64,000 bases of DNA, taken from positions 186,001 to 250,000 of the forward strand of contig NZ_MWLQ01000011.1 of the NCBI RefSeq assembly GCF_010634855.1. Direction: 5' to 3'. Under the pieces are notes generated by a model, which saw only the letters and a program-made list of their open reading frames with translations, had not been told where the DNA came from and ran no database searches. Below, in pieces: positions 23,732 to 32,484 of the stretch. The DNA is from Microbacterium sp. B35-30 (GTDB lineage Bacteria; Actinomycetota; Actinomycetes; Actinomycetales; Microbacteriaceae). The translations under genes were made by a program, and so were the position numbers. Position 1 is the stretch's first letter, and the number at the start of each line of letters is the position of its first letter.

Positions 23732-25588
23732 TCAGGACGCTTCGTCGACGAGCGCCTGGCGTCGTGCGTCGAGCTCGCGCAGGCGCAGGCGGATGCTGCG
23801 TCCCTCTTCGGATGCCGCCGGCACACGCTGGATCGCACCGAGGAGTTCGGCCTTCTCCCGATCGAAGCGCCGCAGGACGAGGCGGCGCGCGAGATCTCCT
23901 GCCGATGTCACCGCCGCATCATCGCTCAGCGCCGGGAAGTCGCCCGCGAGCAGCTCTGCGGCGAGCGACCGATACGGCTCGCGCACGGTGGCGACGGCAT
24001 CCGCCGACCAGCCCGGCCGCTGCATCCCGGGTGCCTCGCGGATGGCGACGCGCACCGCGTCGAGCGCGGAGTTGCGGAACGGCTGCTCGAGCGCCCGTTC
24101 GATGAGGGTCGCGTCCATGCGGTGCCCGAACTGCAGCACGCCCATCAGCGCGTCCCGCTCCAGCCCGACCTCGGGGGTGCGGGGAAGTGTCGCGAGTGTG
24201 ACGCGCAGCGCGCCGTCGGCGGCGGGCTCCGCCGGTGGCGCTCCGGGGGCGGAGTCGCGCCGGTTCCCGCCACCACGGCCCGCGCGTTCGACCTCGCGGC
24301 GCACGTCTTCCGTGTCCATGCCGAGTCGACGCGCGAGCACCCGCACGTACTCGGGCTGCAGGAGCGGGTCGCGCAGCTCGGCGACGACCGGTGCGGCCGA
24401 GCGCAGCGCGCCCACACGGCCCTCGACACTTGCGAGATCGAAGCCCGAGATGCGCTGATCGATCACGAACTCGACCATGGGCACCTTGGTCTCGAGCAGC
24501 GCGCGAACCGCGCCGTCCCCTCGGGCGAGGCGCAGGTCGCACGGGTCGAGTCCCTCGGGACCGGTGGCGACGTACGTCTGCGCGTTGAACCGCTTGGCGT
24601 CGGCGAAGGCGCGCAGCGCCGCCTTCTGCCCTGCGGCATCGGGATCGAAGGTGAAGACGACCTCCCCGGCGGTGGAGTCGTCGCCCATGACGCGGCGGAG
24701 CACCGTGATGTGGTCGGAGCCGAAGGCGGTGCCGCACGTGGCGATCGCGGTCGTGATGCCGGCGAGGTGGCAGGCCATCACGTCCGTATAGCCCTCGACG
24801 ACCACGACACGGTGCTGGCGGGAGACCTCGCGCTTGGCGAGATCGAGTCCGTAGAGCACCTGCGCCTTCTTGTAGATGGTCGTCTCGGGCGTGTTGAGGT
24901 ACTTGGGGCCGTTGTCGTCGTCGTAGAGCCGGCGTGCGCCGAACCCGATCACCTGACCGGTGACGTCGCGGATGGGCCAGACCACCCGGCCGCGGAACCG
25001 GTCGTACACGCCGCGCTGGCCCTGCGACACGAGTCCCGCTGAGGAGAGCTCCTCGTCGCTGTAGCCCTGTGCGCGCAGCGCCGAGTGCATGCCCGACCAC
25101 CCTTTCGGGGCGTAGCCCACGCCGAAGTGTCCTGCTGCGCCGGCGTCGAATCCGCGCTGCCCCAGGAAGCGCCTGGCGATGTCGGCTTCCGCCGTGACCA
25201 GCTGCGCGCGGAAGAACTCCGCCGCCGCCGCGTTCGCGGCGTACAGGCGCGCACGGCCGGTGTGCTCGGGGGCGGCGCCGCCGTCCTCGTAGTGCAGCGA
25301 ATAGCCGATGCGGCCGGCGAGGCGCTCGACCGCCTCGGTGAAGGTCACATGGTCCATCGCGCGCAGGAAGGAGTAGACGTCGCCCGACTCGCCGCAGCCG
25401 AAGCAGTGGTAGAAGCCGGCCTGCGGGCGCACGTTGAAGCTCGGGCTGCGCTCGTCGTGGAACGGGCACAGGCCCTTCAGCGAGCCGACGCCGGCCGACT
25501 TGAGGGCGACCCGCTCACCGATGATGTCGGCGATGTTCGTGCGGGCCTTCACCTCGTCGACGTCCGCCTGACGGATTCGCCCCACCAT
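23732..25588 (-). CDS. dnaG: DNA primase
   Basis: DnaG lays RNA primers at the replication fork. The 618-residue protein has the CHC2 zinc site (C41, H44, C62, C65), the RNA polymerase core domain around residues 120-240, the TOPRIM segment VVVVEGYTDVMA near 262 with its acidic residues, and a helical C-terminal DnaB-interaction region. The ATG overlaps the dgt stop codon (TGATG), so the two are translationally coupled. It is the last gene of dusB-dgt-dnaG, a conserved actinobacterial order. Confidence 0.96.
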   Translation of the reverse strand: MVGRIRQADVDEVKARTNIADIIGERVALKSAGVGSLKGLCPFHDERSPSFNVRPQAGFYHCFGCGESGDVYSFLRAMDHVTFTEAVERLAGRIGYSLHYEDGGAAPEHTGRARLYAANAAAAEFFRAQLVTAEADIARRFLGQRGFDAGAAGHFGVGYAPKGWSGMHSALRAQGYSDEELSSAGLVSQGQRGVYDRFRGRVVWPIRDVTGQVIGFGARRLYDDDNGPKYLNTPETTIYKKAQVLYGLDLAKREVSRQHRVVVVEGYTDVMACHLAGITTAIATCGTAFGSDHITVLRRVMGDDSTAGEVVFTFDPDAAGQKAALRAFADAKRFNAQTYVATGPEGLDPCDLRLARGDGAVRALLETKVPMVEFVIDQRISGFDLASVEGRVGALRSAAPVVAELRDPLLQPEYVRVLARRLGMDTEDVRREVERAGRGGGNRRDSAPGAPPAEPAADGALRVTLATLPRTPEVGLERDALMGVLQFGHRMDATLIERALEQPFRNSALDAVRVAIREAPGMQRPGWSADAVATVREPYRSLAAELLAGDFPALSDDAAVTSAGDLARRLVLRRFDREKAELLGAIQRVPAASEEGRSIRLRLRELDARRQALVDEAS

Positions 25589-26946
25589 CAGCGCACCTCG
25601 GACGGGTCGCGGGCGGTGCGCGCCGCGTCCATGGGCCGGGCTCCCGGCGCCCAGACGCCGACGGATGCGGCGTCCACCTGCCCGACGAGCGACCCGTGCC
25701 ACGCGATCGCCAGCTGGTCGGTGAGACTCGCGACCTGATCGACGACCACGCGGCGGCGTGCGGCATCCGTTTCGGCGGCGGCGAAGTCCTCCGCGTGCAG
25801 CGGGTCCAGCGCCTCGGGTCGCTCCCAGAGCGCGGTGGCGACGCGCTTGAGCAGGCGCCGCTGCTCCTTGTAGAGGTCTTTGCGTCCCTCGATCGACACG
25901 ACCGCCGCGCCGATGATGCCCTTGAGCACTGCCATCTCAGCCTCGACGATGCGGGGCACCACGAGGTGCCCGCGGTAGCGGGTCAGCACCGAGGTCGCGT
26001 ACGACTCGCGCGTGGCCGTCGTGGCCGCGCGCGCGAAGCGGCCGATGAGGTCGGAGGTCAGGTTCTTGAGTCGCGCCAGCGCCGGGCGGGTGCCGTCGAA
26101 CGAATCGATCCACTCGGGCATCCGTGTGAGGCGGAACAGGGCGTCCTCGAGCTCGTCCCGCGCGAAGTCGAAGCCGACCCATGACTGGATCGCGGTGAGC
26201 AACCACTGGTGCTCGCGCGGATCCACGAGGCGCGCGGGGTCGAGGTAGCCGTTGACCACGGCGTCCTCGAAGTCGTGCACCGAGTAGGCGATGTCGTCCG
26301 AGAGGTCCATCACCTCGGCCTCGATGCAGCGCACGCGTCCTGGCGCTTCCGCGCGCAGCCAGCGGAAGACCTCTTCGTCTTCGGGGTAGACGCCGAACTT
26401 CAACCGGCCGCCCGGATCGGGGAGCGGGTGGTCTGCCGTCCACGGGTACTTGCACGCCGCGTCGAGGCTCGCGCGCGTGAGGTTCAGCCCGAAGCTGCGG
26501 CCCTCGGCGTCGATGACCTTGGGCTCGAGGCGCGTGAGGATGCGCAGCGTCTGGGCGTTCCCTTCGAACCCGCCGAAGCCCTCCGCCCACTCGTTCAGCG
26601 CCCGCTCGCCGTTGTGCCCGAAGGGCGGGTGCCCGAGGTCGTGGCTGAGGCAGGCGGTGTCGACGACGTCCGCGGCGAGGTCCAGCGCCGTCGCGAGCTC
26701 GCGCCCGACCTGGGCGACCTCGAGCGAATGTGTCAGGCGGTTGCGCGCGAAGTCGGCCGGACTCGCCGGGCTGAGCACCTGCGTCTTCGCGGCGAGACGC
26801 CGGAGTGCAGCCGAGTGCAGCACTCGGGCTCGATCCCGCGCGAAGTCGTCGCGCTGCGACCGGTGGCGCTCGGTGAGGAAGCGGGCGGCATCGGCGTCGT
26901 CGTACCCCGCTGGGCGATCGGACGCGCCCGCCACGTCACCCGCCAC
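25588..26946 (-). CDS. dgt: dGTP triphosphohydrolase-like HD protein
   Basis: The family hydrolyses dNTPs to nucleosides and triphosphate, helping set dNTP pools for replication. The 452-residue protein contains RLTHSLEVAQVGRELA and SHDLGHPPFGHNGERAL (residues about 70-115), which supply the HD-domain metal His and Asp residues. DDIAYSVHDFEDA near 210-222 supplies another. The start overlaps the dusB stop by 11 nt and the stop overlaps the dnaG start, giving a tightly coupled operon. Nucleotide preference cannot be read from sequence. Confidence 0.93.
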   Translation of the reverse strand: MAGDVAGASDRPAGYDDADAARFLTERHRSQRDDFARDRARVLHSAALRRLAAKTQVLSPASPADFARNRLTHSLEVAQVGRELATALDLAADVVDTACLSHDLGHPPFGHNGERALNEWAEGFGGFEGNAQTLRILTRLEPKVIDAEGRSFGLNLTRASLDAACKYPWTADHPLPDPGGRLKFGVYPEDEEVFRWLRAEAPGRVRCIEAEVMDLSDDIAYSVHDFEDAVVNGYLDPARLVDPREHQWLLTAIQSWVGFDFARDELEDALFRLTRMPEWIDSFDGTRPALARLKNLTSDLIGRFARAATTATRESYATSVLTRYRGHLVVPRIVEAEMAVLKGIIGAAVVSIEGRKDLYKEQRRLLKRVATALWERPEALDPLHAEDFAAAETDAARRRVVVDQVASLTDQLAIAWHGSLVGQVDAASVGVWAPGARPMDAARTARDPSEVR

Positions 26947-28102
26947 TGTGGTCGAGTTCCGCTTCGGCGAGGGCGGTGGATGCCTCGGCCCCGAGCTCGC
27001 GGGAGTTCAGCCAGCCGTCGGGCAGGGCGGGGCGCTTCGGGGTGCCGGCACGACCGCGCTGGCCCTCCGCCGCCGCACCCGGGTAGGGGGCGTCGAGTTC
27101 CATGGTCGCGAGTAGATCGTCGATCTCGGCGAGGGTGGATGCGGTGGCCAGGCTCGCACGCAGCTCGCCACCCACCGGGTAGCCCTTGAAGTACCAGGCG
27201 ACGTGCTTGCGGATGTCGCGGCAGCCGCGGCCCTCGTCCTCGAAGAAGTCGACGAGCAGCTCCGCGTGCCGGCGGAAGGCGCGCGCGACGAACCCGAGGG
27301 TCGCATCGACCGGCGCGGCGGGTGCGGCGCCCGGGTTGCCGAGCGCGCGGGCGAGGTCTCCGAAGAGCCACGGACGCCCGAGGCAGCCACGACCGACGAC
27401 GACGCCGTCGCACCCCGTCTCATCCATCATGCGCACCGCGTCGTCGGCCGACCAGATGTCGCCGTTGCCGAGGACGGGGACACTCGTGACGGCCTGCTTG
27501 AGTGCGGCGATCGCCGACCAGTCGGCGTTGCCCGAGTAGAACTCCGACGCGGTGCGCGCGTGCAGGGCGACGGCCGCCACTCCGGCGTCCTCGGCGATGC
27601 GGCCCGCATCGAGGTAGGTGAGGTGGTCGGGGTCGATGCCCTTGCGCATCTTGACGGTGAGCGGGATGTCTCCGGCGGCGCGCGCAGCGCGCGTCACGAT
27701 GTCGCGGAACAGCCCGAGCTTCCACGGCAGCGCTGCTCCCCCGCCCTTGCGGGTCACTTTGGGAACGGGGCATCCGAAATTCAGATCGATGTGGTCGGCG
27801 CGATCCTCCTCGACGAGGAGGCGCACCGCGGCCTCGGTCGTCGCTGGGTCCACGCCGTACAGCTGGATCGAGCGCGGCTTCTCGGACTCGTGGTGCGTGA
27901 TCAGGCGCATCGTCGTGGCGTTGCGCTCGACGAGGGCGCGCGTCGTGATCATCTCGCTGACGTAGAGGCCTGCTCCGTACTCGCGGCAGAGCCGCCGGAA
28001 AGCGGTGTTGGTGATGCCCGCCATCGGCGCCAGCACGACGGGCGCATCGAGTTCGATGGGCCCGATGCGCAGCGTGCGCGCGGGAGCGAGGGCAGTCGTC
28101 AC
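26936..28102 (-). CDS. dusB: tRNA-dihydrouridine synthase
   Basis: This flavoenzyme reduces uridines in the tRNA D-loop. The 388-residue protein has the FMN-binding start PVVLAPMAGITNTAFRRLC, catalytic Cys in DLNFGCPVPKVTRKGGG (near 115), and VLGNGDIWSADDA and GVVVGRGCLGRPWLF for phosphate binding. The C-terminal 60 residues extend beyond the usual DusB. The GTG start is preceded by GGAG. It is the first gene of dusB-dgt-dnaG. Confidence 0.93.
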   Translation of the reverse strand: MTTALAPARTLRIGPIELDAPVVLAPMAGITNTAFRRLCREYGAGLYVSEMITTRALVERNATTMRLITHHESEKPRSIQLYGVDPATTEAAVRLLVEEDRADHIDLNFGCPVPKVTRKGGGAALPWKLGLFRDIVTRAARAAGDIPLTVKMRKGIDPDHLTYLDAGRIAEDAGVAAVALHARTASEFYSGNADWSAIAALKQAVTSVPVLGNGDIWSADDAVRMMDETGCDGVVVGRGCLGRPWLFGDLARALGNPGAAPAAPVDATLGFVARAFRRHAELLVDFFEDEGRGCRDIRKHVAWYFKGYPVGGELRASLATASTLAEIDDLLATMELDAPYPGAAAEGQRGRAGTPKRPALPDGWLNSRELGAEASTALAEAELDHSGG

Positions 28103-28208
28103 GACTCCATTCTCTTACAGGAATCCGTCCCTTGGCTGAACGGACCGCTTCCCTGTGGCCTCGTCGCCGTCATCGCCGTGCATTCTGTCCGGCGACCGCA
28201 CGCAGAGC

Positions 28209-28243
28209 ACGGGCCCGGCGCGGACGAATCGCGGCGGGCCCGT
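28209..28243 (-). terminator. Hairpin downstream of the FrnE-like gene
   Basis: ACGGGCCCG and CGGGCCCGT form a 9-bp stem around a GC-rich loop, 15 nt after the stop of the gene at 28259. Confidence 0.5.
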
Positions 28244-28258
28244 TCGAGCGGTCAGGGA

Positions 28259-28939
28259 TCAGGCGTCGGCGACGACGGGCTCACGGTGCTCCGACCAGAC
28301 CTGGCGCACGATCTGTGCGAACGCCTCGGCGGGCTGCGCACCCGATACGCCGTACTTGCCGTCGATCACGAAGAACGGCACGCCGTTGATGCCGTACGCC
28401 GTGGCCTGCGCCTGGTCGGCACGGACAGCGTCGAGGTAGCGGCCGCTCTGCAGGGCCTTGCGCGCGGCGTCGGCGTCGAGCCCGGCATCCGTGGCGAGGT
28501 CCATGAGCTCGTCCTCCCGCCCGAGGTGACGGCCCTCGGTGAAGTATGCGGCCATGAGCCGCTCGGCGAGCTCGTGCTGCCGGCCCTGCTCCTTGGCGAA
28601 GTGCAGCAGCTCGTGCGCCTTGACGGTGTTGGTGTGCTTGAGGAGGTCGAAGCGGTACTCCAGGCCGGCCTCGGCGGCGACGCCCGTGACGCGCTGGAGC
28701 ATCTGCTCCACCTGCTCGCGCGGCATGCCCTTGTGCTTCGCGAGGAAGTCGAGCTCATCGCCTTCGAAGTCGACGGGCGTGTCGGGCGAGAGCTCGAACG
28801 AGTGGAAGGTCACCTCCACGGCGGGCGCGTCGTCGTCGGCGGATGCCGCGGCCAGCCCGTTCTCGAGGTTGCGCTTGCCGATGTAGCACCAGGGGCAGGC
28901 GATGTCGCTCCACACGTCGATCTTGATGGCGTCCGTCAT
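28259..28939 (-). CDS. DsbA-family FrnE-like oxidoreductase
   Basis: This 226-residue cytoplasmic thioredoxin-fold protein has CPWC at residues 15-18 in the order expected for FrnE/DsbA-like 2-hydroxychromene isomerase relatives, the helical insert (LLKHTNTVKAHELLHFAKEQG), and the cis-Pro segment GVPFFVIDGKYGVSGAQ. No signal peptide is present, so it acts in the cytosol. Targets are unknown; FrnE proteins are linked to disulfide handling under oxidative stress. It is monocistronic between dusB and the repeat-tailed lipoprotein unit. Confidence 0.88.
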   Translation of the reverse strand: MTDAIKIDVWSDIACPWCYIGKRNLENGLAAASADDDAPAVEVTFHSFELSPDTPVDFEGDELDFLAKHKGMPREQVEQMLQRVTGVAAEAGLEYRFDLLKHTNTVKAHELLHFAKEQGRQHELAERLMAAYFTEGRHLGREDELMDLATDAGLDADAARKALQSGRYLDAVRADQAQATAYGINGVPFFVIDGKYGVSGAQPAEAFAQIVRQVWSEHREPVVADA

Positions 28940-28999
28940 GCTGGTGACAACGGTGCGAGCGCACGCTTCTATTCCGTCGAATGCTCGCGGACGGAATGG

Positions 29000-30007
29000 T
29001 CAGGGTGTCGGCGGGTCCGCGTCGGGGACGAACCGGAATCGCACGCGCACATCGTCGTACGGCACGACGATGGTCGAGGCATCCGGTGACCACGCGTCCG
29101 GCACCAGGTACAGCCGGCCTCCGCCCTGCGCGAGGAGCCGGAGGCCGAAATAGCGGTAGCCGAACTTGGGGTCCCCTGCAGCGGGATCTTCTGTGGATGC
29201 CTCGTCGCCGAGCTGCTGGAACGTGATGTCGTCGTCGCCGGGGTAGAGCCGCTCGCGCGTGTCGAGGACCACCGCGGGCAGTGTGCTGAGGTCGGCCGCG
29301 AGCGACCGCGCCTGCCCGAGACCCCACCACTGCGCGATGGTCGCCGTCGACCAGAACGTCCCCGCGATCATCACGAGGACCAGCAGTACCACGACGCCCC
29401 GGCCACCGCTCGCGCCGTCCAGGGCGCGAACGGTCGCCGCCGCGTAGGCGGCGAGGCCCGCGCCGATTGCGAGGAACAGCGGCGTCAGCAGCTGTCCGTA
29501 GGTCCATCCGGGGAGGAACGGCACCACGAACGCCAGTGCGAGACCGGCGAGCACGAACGCGATGCCGGTCCACGCGACGGTTCCGATCACGCGGCGCTGG
29601 GTCGCCCGCTGCTGCACCACGAGCCACTTCCTCAGCGCGCGGTGGCCGAGGATCGCCAGGACCGCCAGGAGGGTGAGCACCATGACGGGGATGAAGAGCG
29701 CTCCGGGGCTGCGCATGACGAACTCCTGGGAGCTCAGTCCGATGATGTCGACGTCCACGCCGAAGTAGCGGAAGAACTCGCGCGTCGAGACGTAGCCGAA
29801 GTAGAACAGCAGCGCCGTGACCAGGGTGAGCGGCGCCACGAACGACGACAGGAACCCCATCCACTTCTCGAAGCCGAGTCCGGTTTCGCGGCGCGGTGCG
29901 GCGGCGGGGTCGGGAGGGGTTGCGGTGGTGCTCGTCGTCTGCGTCGCGTGCGCGGGCGCGCCGACGGCCGACTGCTCCGGCCGCGGACTGCGCGCGCGGC
30001 GGGCCAT
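29000..30007 (-). CDS. Conserved membrane protein coupled to repeat-tailed lipoprotein
   Basis: I do not recognise this 335-residue protein. A Thr/Pro/Ala-rich N-terminal 35 residues precede about five transmembrane helices (residues about 45-245). They are interrupted by FGYVSTREFFRYFGVDVDIIGLSSQEF, a likely extracytoplasmic loop. A C-terminal soluble part ends in VVPYDDVRVRFRFVPDADPPTP. The ATG overlaps the lipoprotein stop (TGATG), so translation is coupled. The pair may form one cell-envelope complex; no function can be assigned. Confidence 0.68.
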   Translation of the reverse strand: MARRARSPRPEQSAVGAPAHATQTTSTTATPPDPAAAPRRETGLGFEKWMGFLSSFVAPLTLVTALLFYFGYVSTREFFRYFGVDVDIIGLSSQEFVMRSPGALFIPVMVLTLLAVLAILGHRALRKWLVVQQRATQRRVIGTVAWTGIAFVLAGLALAFVVPFLPGWTYGQLLTPLFLAIGAGLAAYAAATVRALDGASGGRGVVVLLVLVMIAGTFWSTATIAQWWGLGQARSLAADLSTLPAVVLDTRERLYPGDDDITFQQLGDEASTEDPAAGDPKFGYRYFGLRLLAQGGGRLYLVPDAWSPDASTIVVPYDDVRVRFRFVPDADPPTP

Positions 30008-30792
30008 CACCCGCTCCCCTCCTCCTGCTGATCCTGGTCCTGATCCTGCTGGTCCTGATCCTGCTGGTCCTGATCCTGCTGGTCCTGATCCTGCTGGTCC
30101 TGATCCTGCTGGTCCTGATCCTGTTGATCCTGATCCTGTTGATCCTGATCCTGCTGCTCGTCCTCACCCTCCCCCTCAGGGTTTACGACGACGATGGCGG
30201 GCCCGGGCTTGACATCGCGGGCCACCACGATGTCGCAGATCTCCGATGTCGGGCACTCGAGTGTTCCCTCGAACAGGATCGACGTGCCGTCCTGGAAGTC
30301 CGCATCGGGACGCAGCAGGAGGCTGCAGGTGAGCTGGGAGTCGTCGGCGTCGACGGTCATTCCCAGACAGGAGCGGTCGGCGCCGCGCGACCCGCACACC
30401 CCGCCCTCGATCTGGAGTCCGCCACGATCGGTCACCGCGTGCTGGAAGGTGAACCGCACGCCCTCGGGAACCGTTCCGCCCCAGAACACCGCGATGGTCT
30501 TGCACCATACGCCCGCGTCGATGATCTCCGCCACGCCTTGATCGCCGTACGCGGGACCGCCGTACTGCGCGACGGGTCCGGTCCGAACGCGGTCCTGAGC
30601 CGGATCCTCATCTCCGTCCGGATCGGTCTCCCCGTTCTCCCCATCGTCCGTTTCAGTGGGCGACGGTGAGGGGCTCGCCGACACCGTGCGCCCAGCATCC
30701 GTCTGCGTCACGGGGCCGGCGCAGCCCGCGGTGGCGAGCACGACCGCGATGCTCAGCGTCGCTGTGGCGACGACCCTGCGTGACAGCGCCAT
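30007..30792 (-). CDS. Lipoprotein with a Gln/Asp repeat tail
   Basis: This 261-residue lipoprotein has a signal peptide (ATLSIAVVLATAGC) with lipidated Cys24, then a Ser/Pro/Thr/Glu-rich linker (about 30-65). A globular region has at least four Cys residues (VWCKT, GGVCGS, SCLGM, LTCSL, LECPTSEIC), suggesting disulfides. The C-terminal 44-residue run of Gln and Asp is encoded by the tandem repeat at 30025-30156. The ATG has an AGGAGG ribosome site. The acidic hydrophilic tail could be a spacer or cation-binding arm. No family recognised. It is coupled to the membrane protein downstream. Confidence 0.72.
   Translation of the reverse strand: MALSRRVVATATLSIAVVLATAGCAGPVTQTDAGRTVSASPSPSPTETDDGENGETDPDGDEDPAQDRVRTGPVAQYGGPAYGDQGVAEIIDAGVWCKTIAVFWGGTVPEGVRFTFQHAVTDRGGLQIEGGVCGSRGADRSCLGMTVDADDSQLTCSLLLRPDADFQDGTSILFEGTLECPTSEICDIVVARDVKPGPAIVVVNPEGEGEDEQQDQDQQDQDQQDQDQQDQDQQDQDQQDQDQQDQDQQDQDQDQQEEGSG
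30025..30156 (-). repeat. 15-bp in-frame tandem repeat
   Basis: About 8.8 copies of the 15-bp unit GATCCTGCTGGTCCT encode the pentapeptide QQDQD, eight times, plus a partial QDQQ. The copies nearest the 5' end of the gene carry variants (CAA codons, GAT for GAC). Most of the others look identical. Gain or loss of whole units keeps the reading frame. Confidence 0.92.
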
Positions 30793-30880
30793 GGTGCGCC
30801 TCCTGACGGCCGCGTGCGCGGCTCACGTCAATGATGAGCGTGCTCGGGCGCGCTGGATACCCCGGTCGATGCGAGCGGAC

Positions 30881-31693
30881 TCAGGAGGCGGATGCGTCCG
30901 GCGTGTCGACGGCGCCGCCGAATCGACGATTGCGACCGAGGTACGTGTCGATGCCGTGCCACAGGTCCTGCCGCGAGAAGTCCGGCCACAGTGTGTCGAG
31001 GAAGACGAACTCCGCGTACGCCGACTCCCACAGCAGGAAGTTCGACGTGCGCTGCTCGCCGCTCGAGCGCAGGAAGAGGTCGACATCGGGCATGTCCGGG
31101 CGATAGAGCCGTCGCTGGATGAGCTTCTCCGACACGGCTGACGGCTTGATCCGGCCCGCCGCGACGTCGTCGGCGATGGAGCGCATCGCGTCGACGAGCT
31201 CGATGCGGCCCCCGTAGTTGACGCACATCGTGAGGGTCAGGACGTCGTTGCCCGCGGTGAGCCGCTCCGCGAACTGCAGCTCTTTGATGACGCTCGACCA
31301 CAGCCGCGGCTTGCGCCCTGCCCACTGGATCCGCACGCCCCATTCGTTGAGCTGGTCGCGGCGACGGTGCAGGACGTCGCGGTTGTACCCCATCAGGAAG
31401 CGGACCTCTTCGGGCGAGCGCGACCAGTTCTCCGTGGAGAATGCGTACACCGACAGGTGCTTGACGCCGGCCTGGATCGCGCCGGCGACGACATCGAGGA
31501 GGGCGGCCTCGCCGGCCTTATGCCCCTCGATGCGCGTGAGACCCCGGCGGTTCGCCCAGCGGCCGTTGCCGTCCATCACGATCGCCACGTGGTTCGGCAC
31601 CGCCCCTCGCGGGTACGTGGGAGGGCGAACACCGGTCCAGTCCAGCGGGCGATACGGCACCGCGTCGCGGTGCGTGTAGGGCTTCGGGGTCAC
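30881..31693 (-). CDS. uppS: Isoprenyl (undecaprenyl/decaprenyl) diphosphate synthase, cis type
   Basis: The enzyme makes the long-chain cis-prenyl diphosphate used as lipid carrier in cell-wall synthesis. The 270-residue protein has [16 protein letters not shown] with catalytic Asp41, the [14 protein letters not shown] segment, and [17 protein letters not shown] plus [10 protein letters not shown] near the C-terminus. The exact chain length is not decided by the sequence. The GTG start at 31693 overlaps the recO stop (GTGA), so recO and uppS are translated together, a typical actinobacterial arrangement. Confidence 0.94.
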   Translation of the reverse strand: MTPKPYTHRDAVPYRPLDWTGVRPPTYPRGAVPNHVAIVMDGNGRWANRRGLTRIEGHKAGEAALLDVVAGAIQAGVKHLSVYAFSTENWSRSPEEVRFLMGYNRDVLHRRRDQLNEWGVRIQWAGRKPRLWSSVIKELQFAERLTAGNDVLTLTMCVNYGGRIELVDAMRSIADDVAAGRIKPSAVSEKLIQRRLYRPDMPDVDLFLRSSGEQRTSNFLLWESAYAEFVFLDTLWPDFSRQDLWHGIDTYLGRNRRFGGAVDTPDASAS

Positions 31694-32430
31694 CGGTCGC
31701 CTTCCTGCGGGGCTGAGACGTGCGAGAGCGAACGGATGCCGCGCTCCAGGTGCCATTGAGCGTAGGCCGCGATGAGCCCCGACGCGGCCGCCGTCGAGCC
31801 GGCGGATGCGGCATCCACGATTTCCCACTCCCCCGCCATGAGCGATTGGAGCAGTGACACGGTTGCGGCATCCACGCGAGCGGCACCCGTCGGAGCGCAG
31901 TCGCGGCAGATGATCCCGCCCTGCTGTGCGACGAATGTGTCGTGCGGGCCGCTGCGCCCGCAGCGGGCGCACTCGCCGAGTCCGGGCGCCCATCCAGAGA
32001 GCGCCATGGCGCGGAGGAGGTAGGAGTCCAGCACGCTGCGCGAGGCGTGCTCGCCGCGCGACAGAGCGCGGAGACCGCCGACGAGGAGCAGGTACTGCTG
32101 AGGCGTCGCCTCTGCCTCGTTCAGCCGGTCCGCCGCCTCGACCATCGCGTGGGCGGAGGTGTAGCGGTCGTAGTGCGCGACGATCTCGGCGCCGTACGAG
32201 CCGAGGGACTCGGCCTGCTGAACGATGTCGAGCGACCGGCCCTGGTACAGCTGGACGTCGGCGACCATGAACGGCTCGAGACGCGCGCCGAAGCGCGACG
32301 ACGTGCGGCGGACCCCCTTCGCGACCGCGCGCAGCTTGCCATGGCGGCGGCTGAGCATCGTCACGATCCTGTCGGCTTCCCCCAGCTTGTGGGTACGCAG
32401 GACCACGACTTCATCGCGGTAGGTGGGCAC
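31690..32430 (-). CDS. recO: DNA repair protein RecO
   Basis: RecO anneals SSB-coated DNA and loads RecA with RecR. The 246-residue protein has an N-terminal OB-fold ([20 protein letters not shown]), a helical middle, and a zinc site CARCGRSG...CRDCAP near residues 155-180. The GTG start lies 6 nt after CATAAT, a good -10 box, with no ribosome site, so the mRNA is likely leaderless. It overlaps uppS by 4 nt at its end. Confidence 0.94.
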   Translation of the reverse strand: MPTYRDEVVVLRTHKLGEADRIVTMLSRRHGKLRAVAKGVRRTSSRFGARLEPFMVADVQLYQGRSLDIVQQAESLGSYGAEIVAHYDRYTSAHAMVEAADRLNEAEATPQQYLLLVGGLRALSRGEHASRSVLDSYLLRAMALSGWAPGLGECARCGRSGPHDTFVAQQGGIICRDCAPTGAARVDAATVSLLQSLMAGEWEIVDAASAGSTAAASGLIAAYAQWHLERGIRSLSHVSAPQEGDR

Positions 32431-32436
32431 CCGTCA

Positions 32437-32442
32437 ATTATG
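32437..32442 (-). promoter_or_regulatory. -10 box (CATAAT) of leaderless recO-uppS
   Basis: CATAAT differs from TATAAT at one base and is the strongest -10 match among the leaderless promoters here. It is 6 nt from the recO GTG. Confidence 0.55.
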
Positions 32443-32484
32443 GATGCGGTCTCCCCGACTCGGGCGCTGACGCCCCGCGCGCTG

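Noticed and set aside
30025..30156. The regularly spaced repeats as a CRISPR array
   Set aside because: The unit is 15 bp and contiguous with no spacers, and it is translated in frame within the lipoprotein gene.
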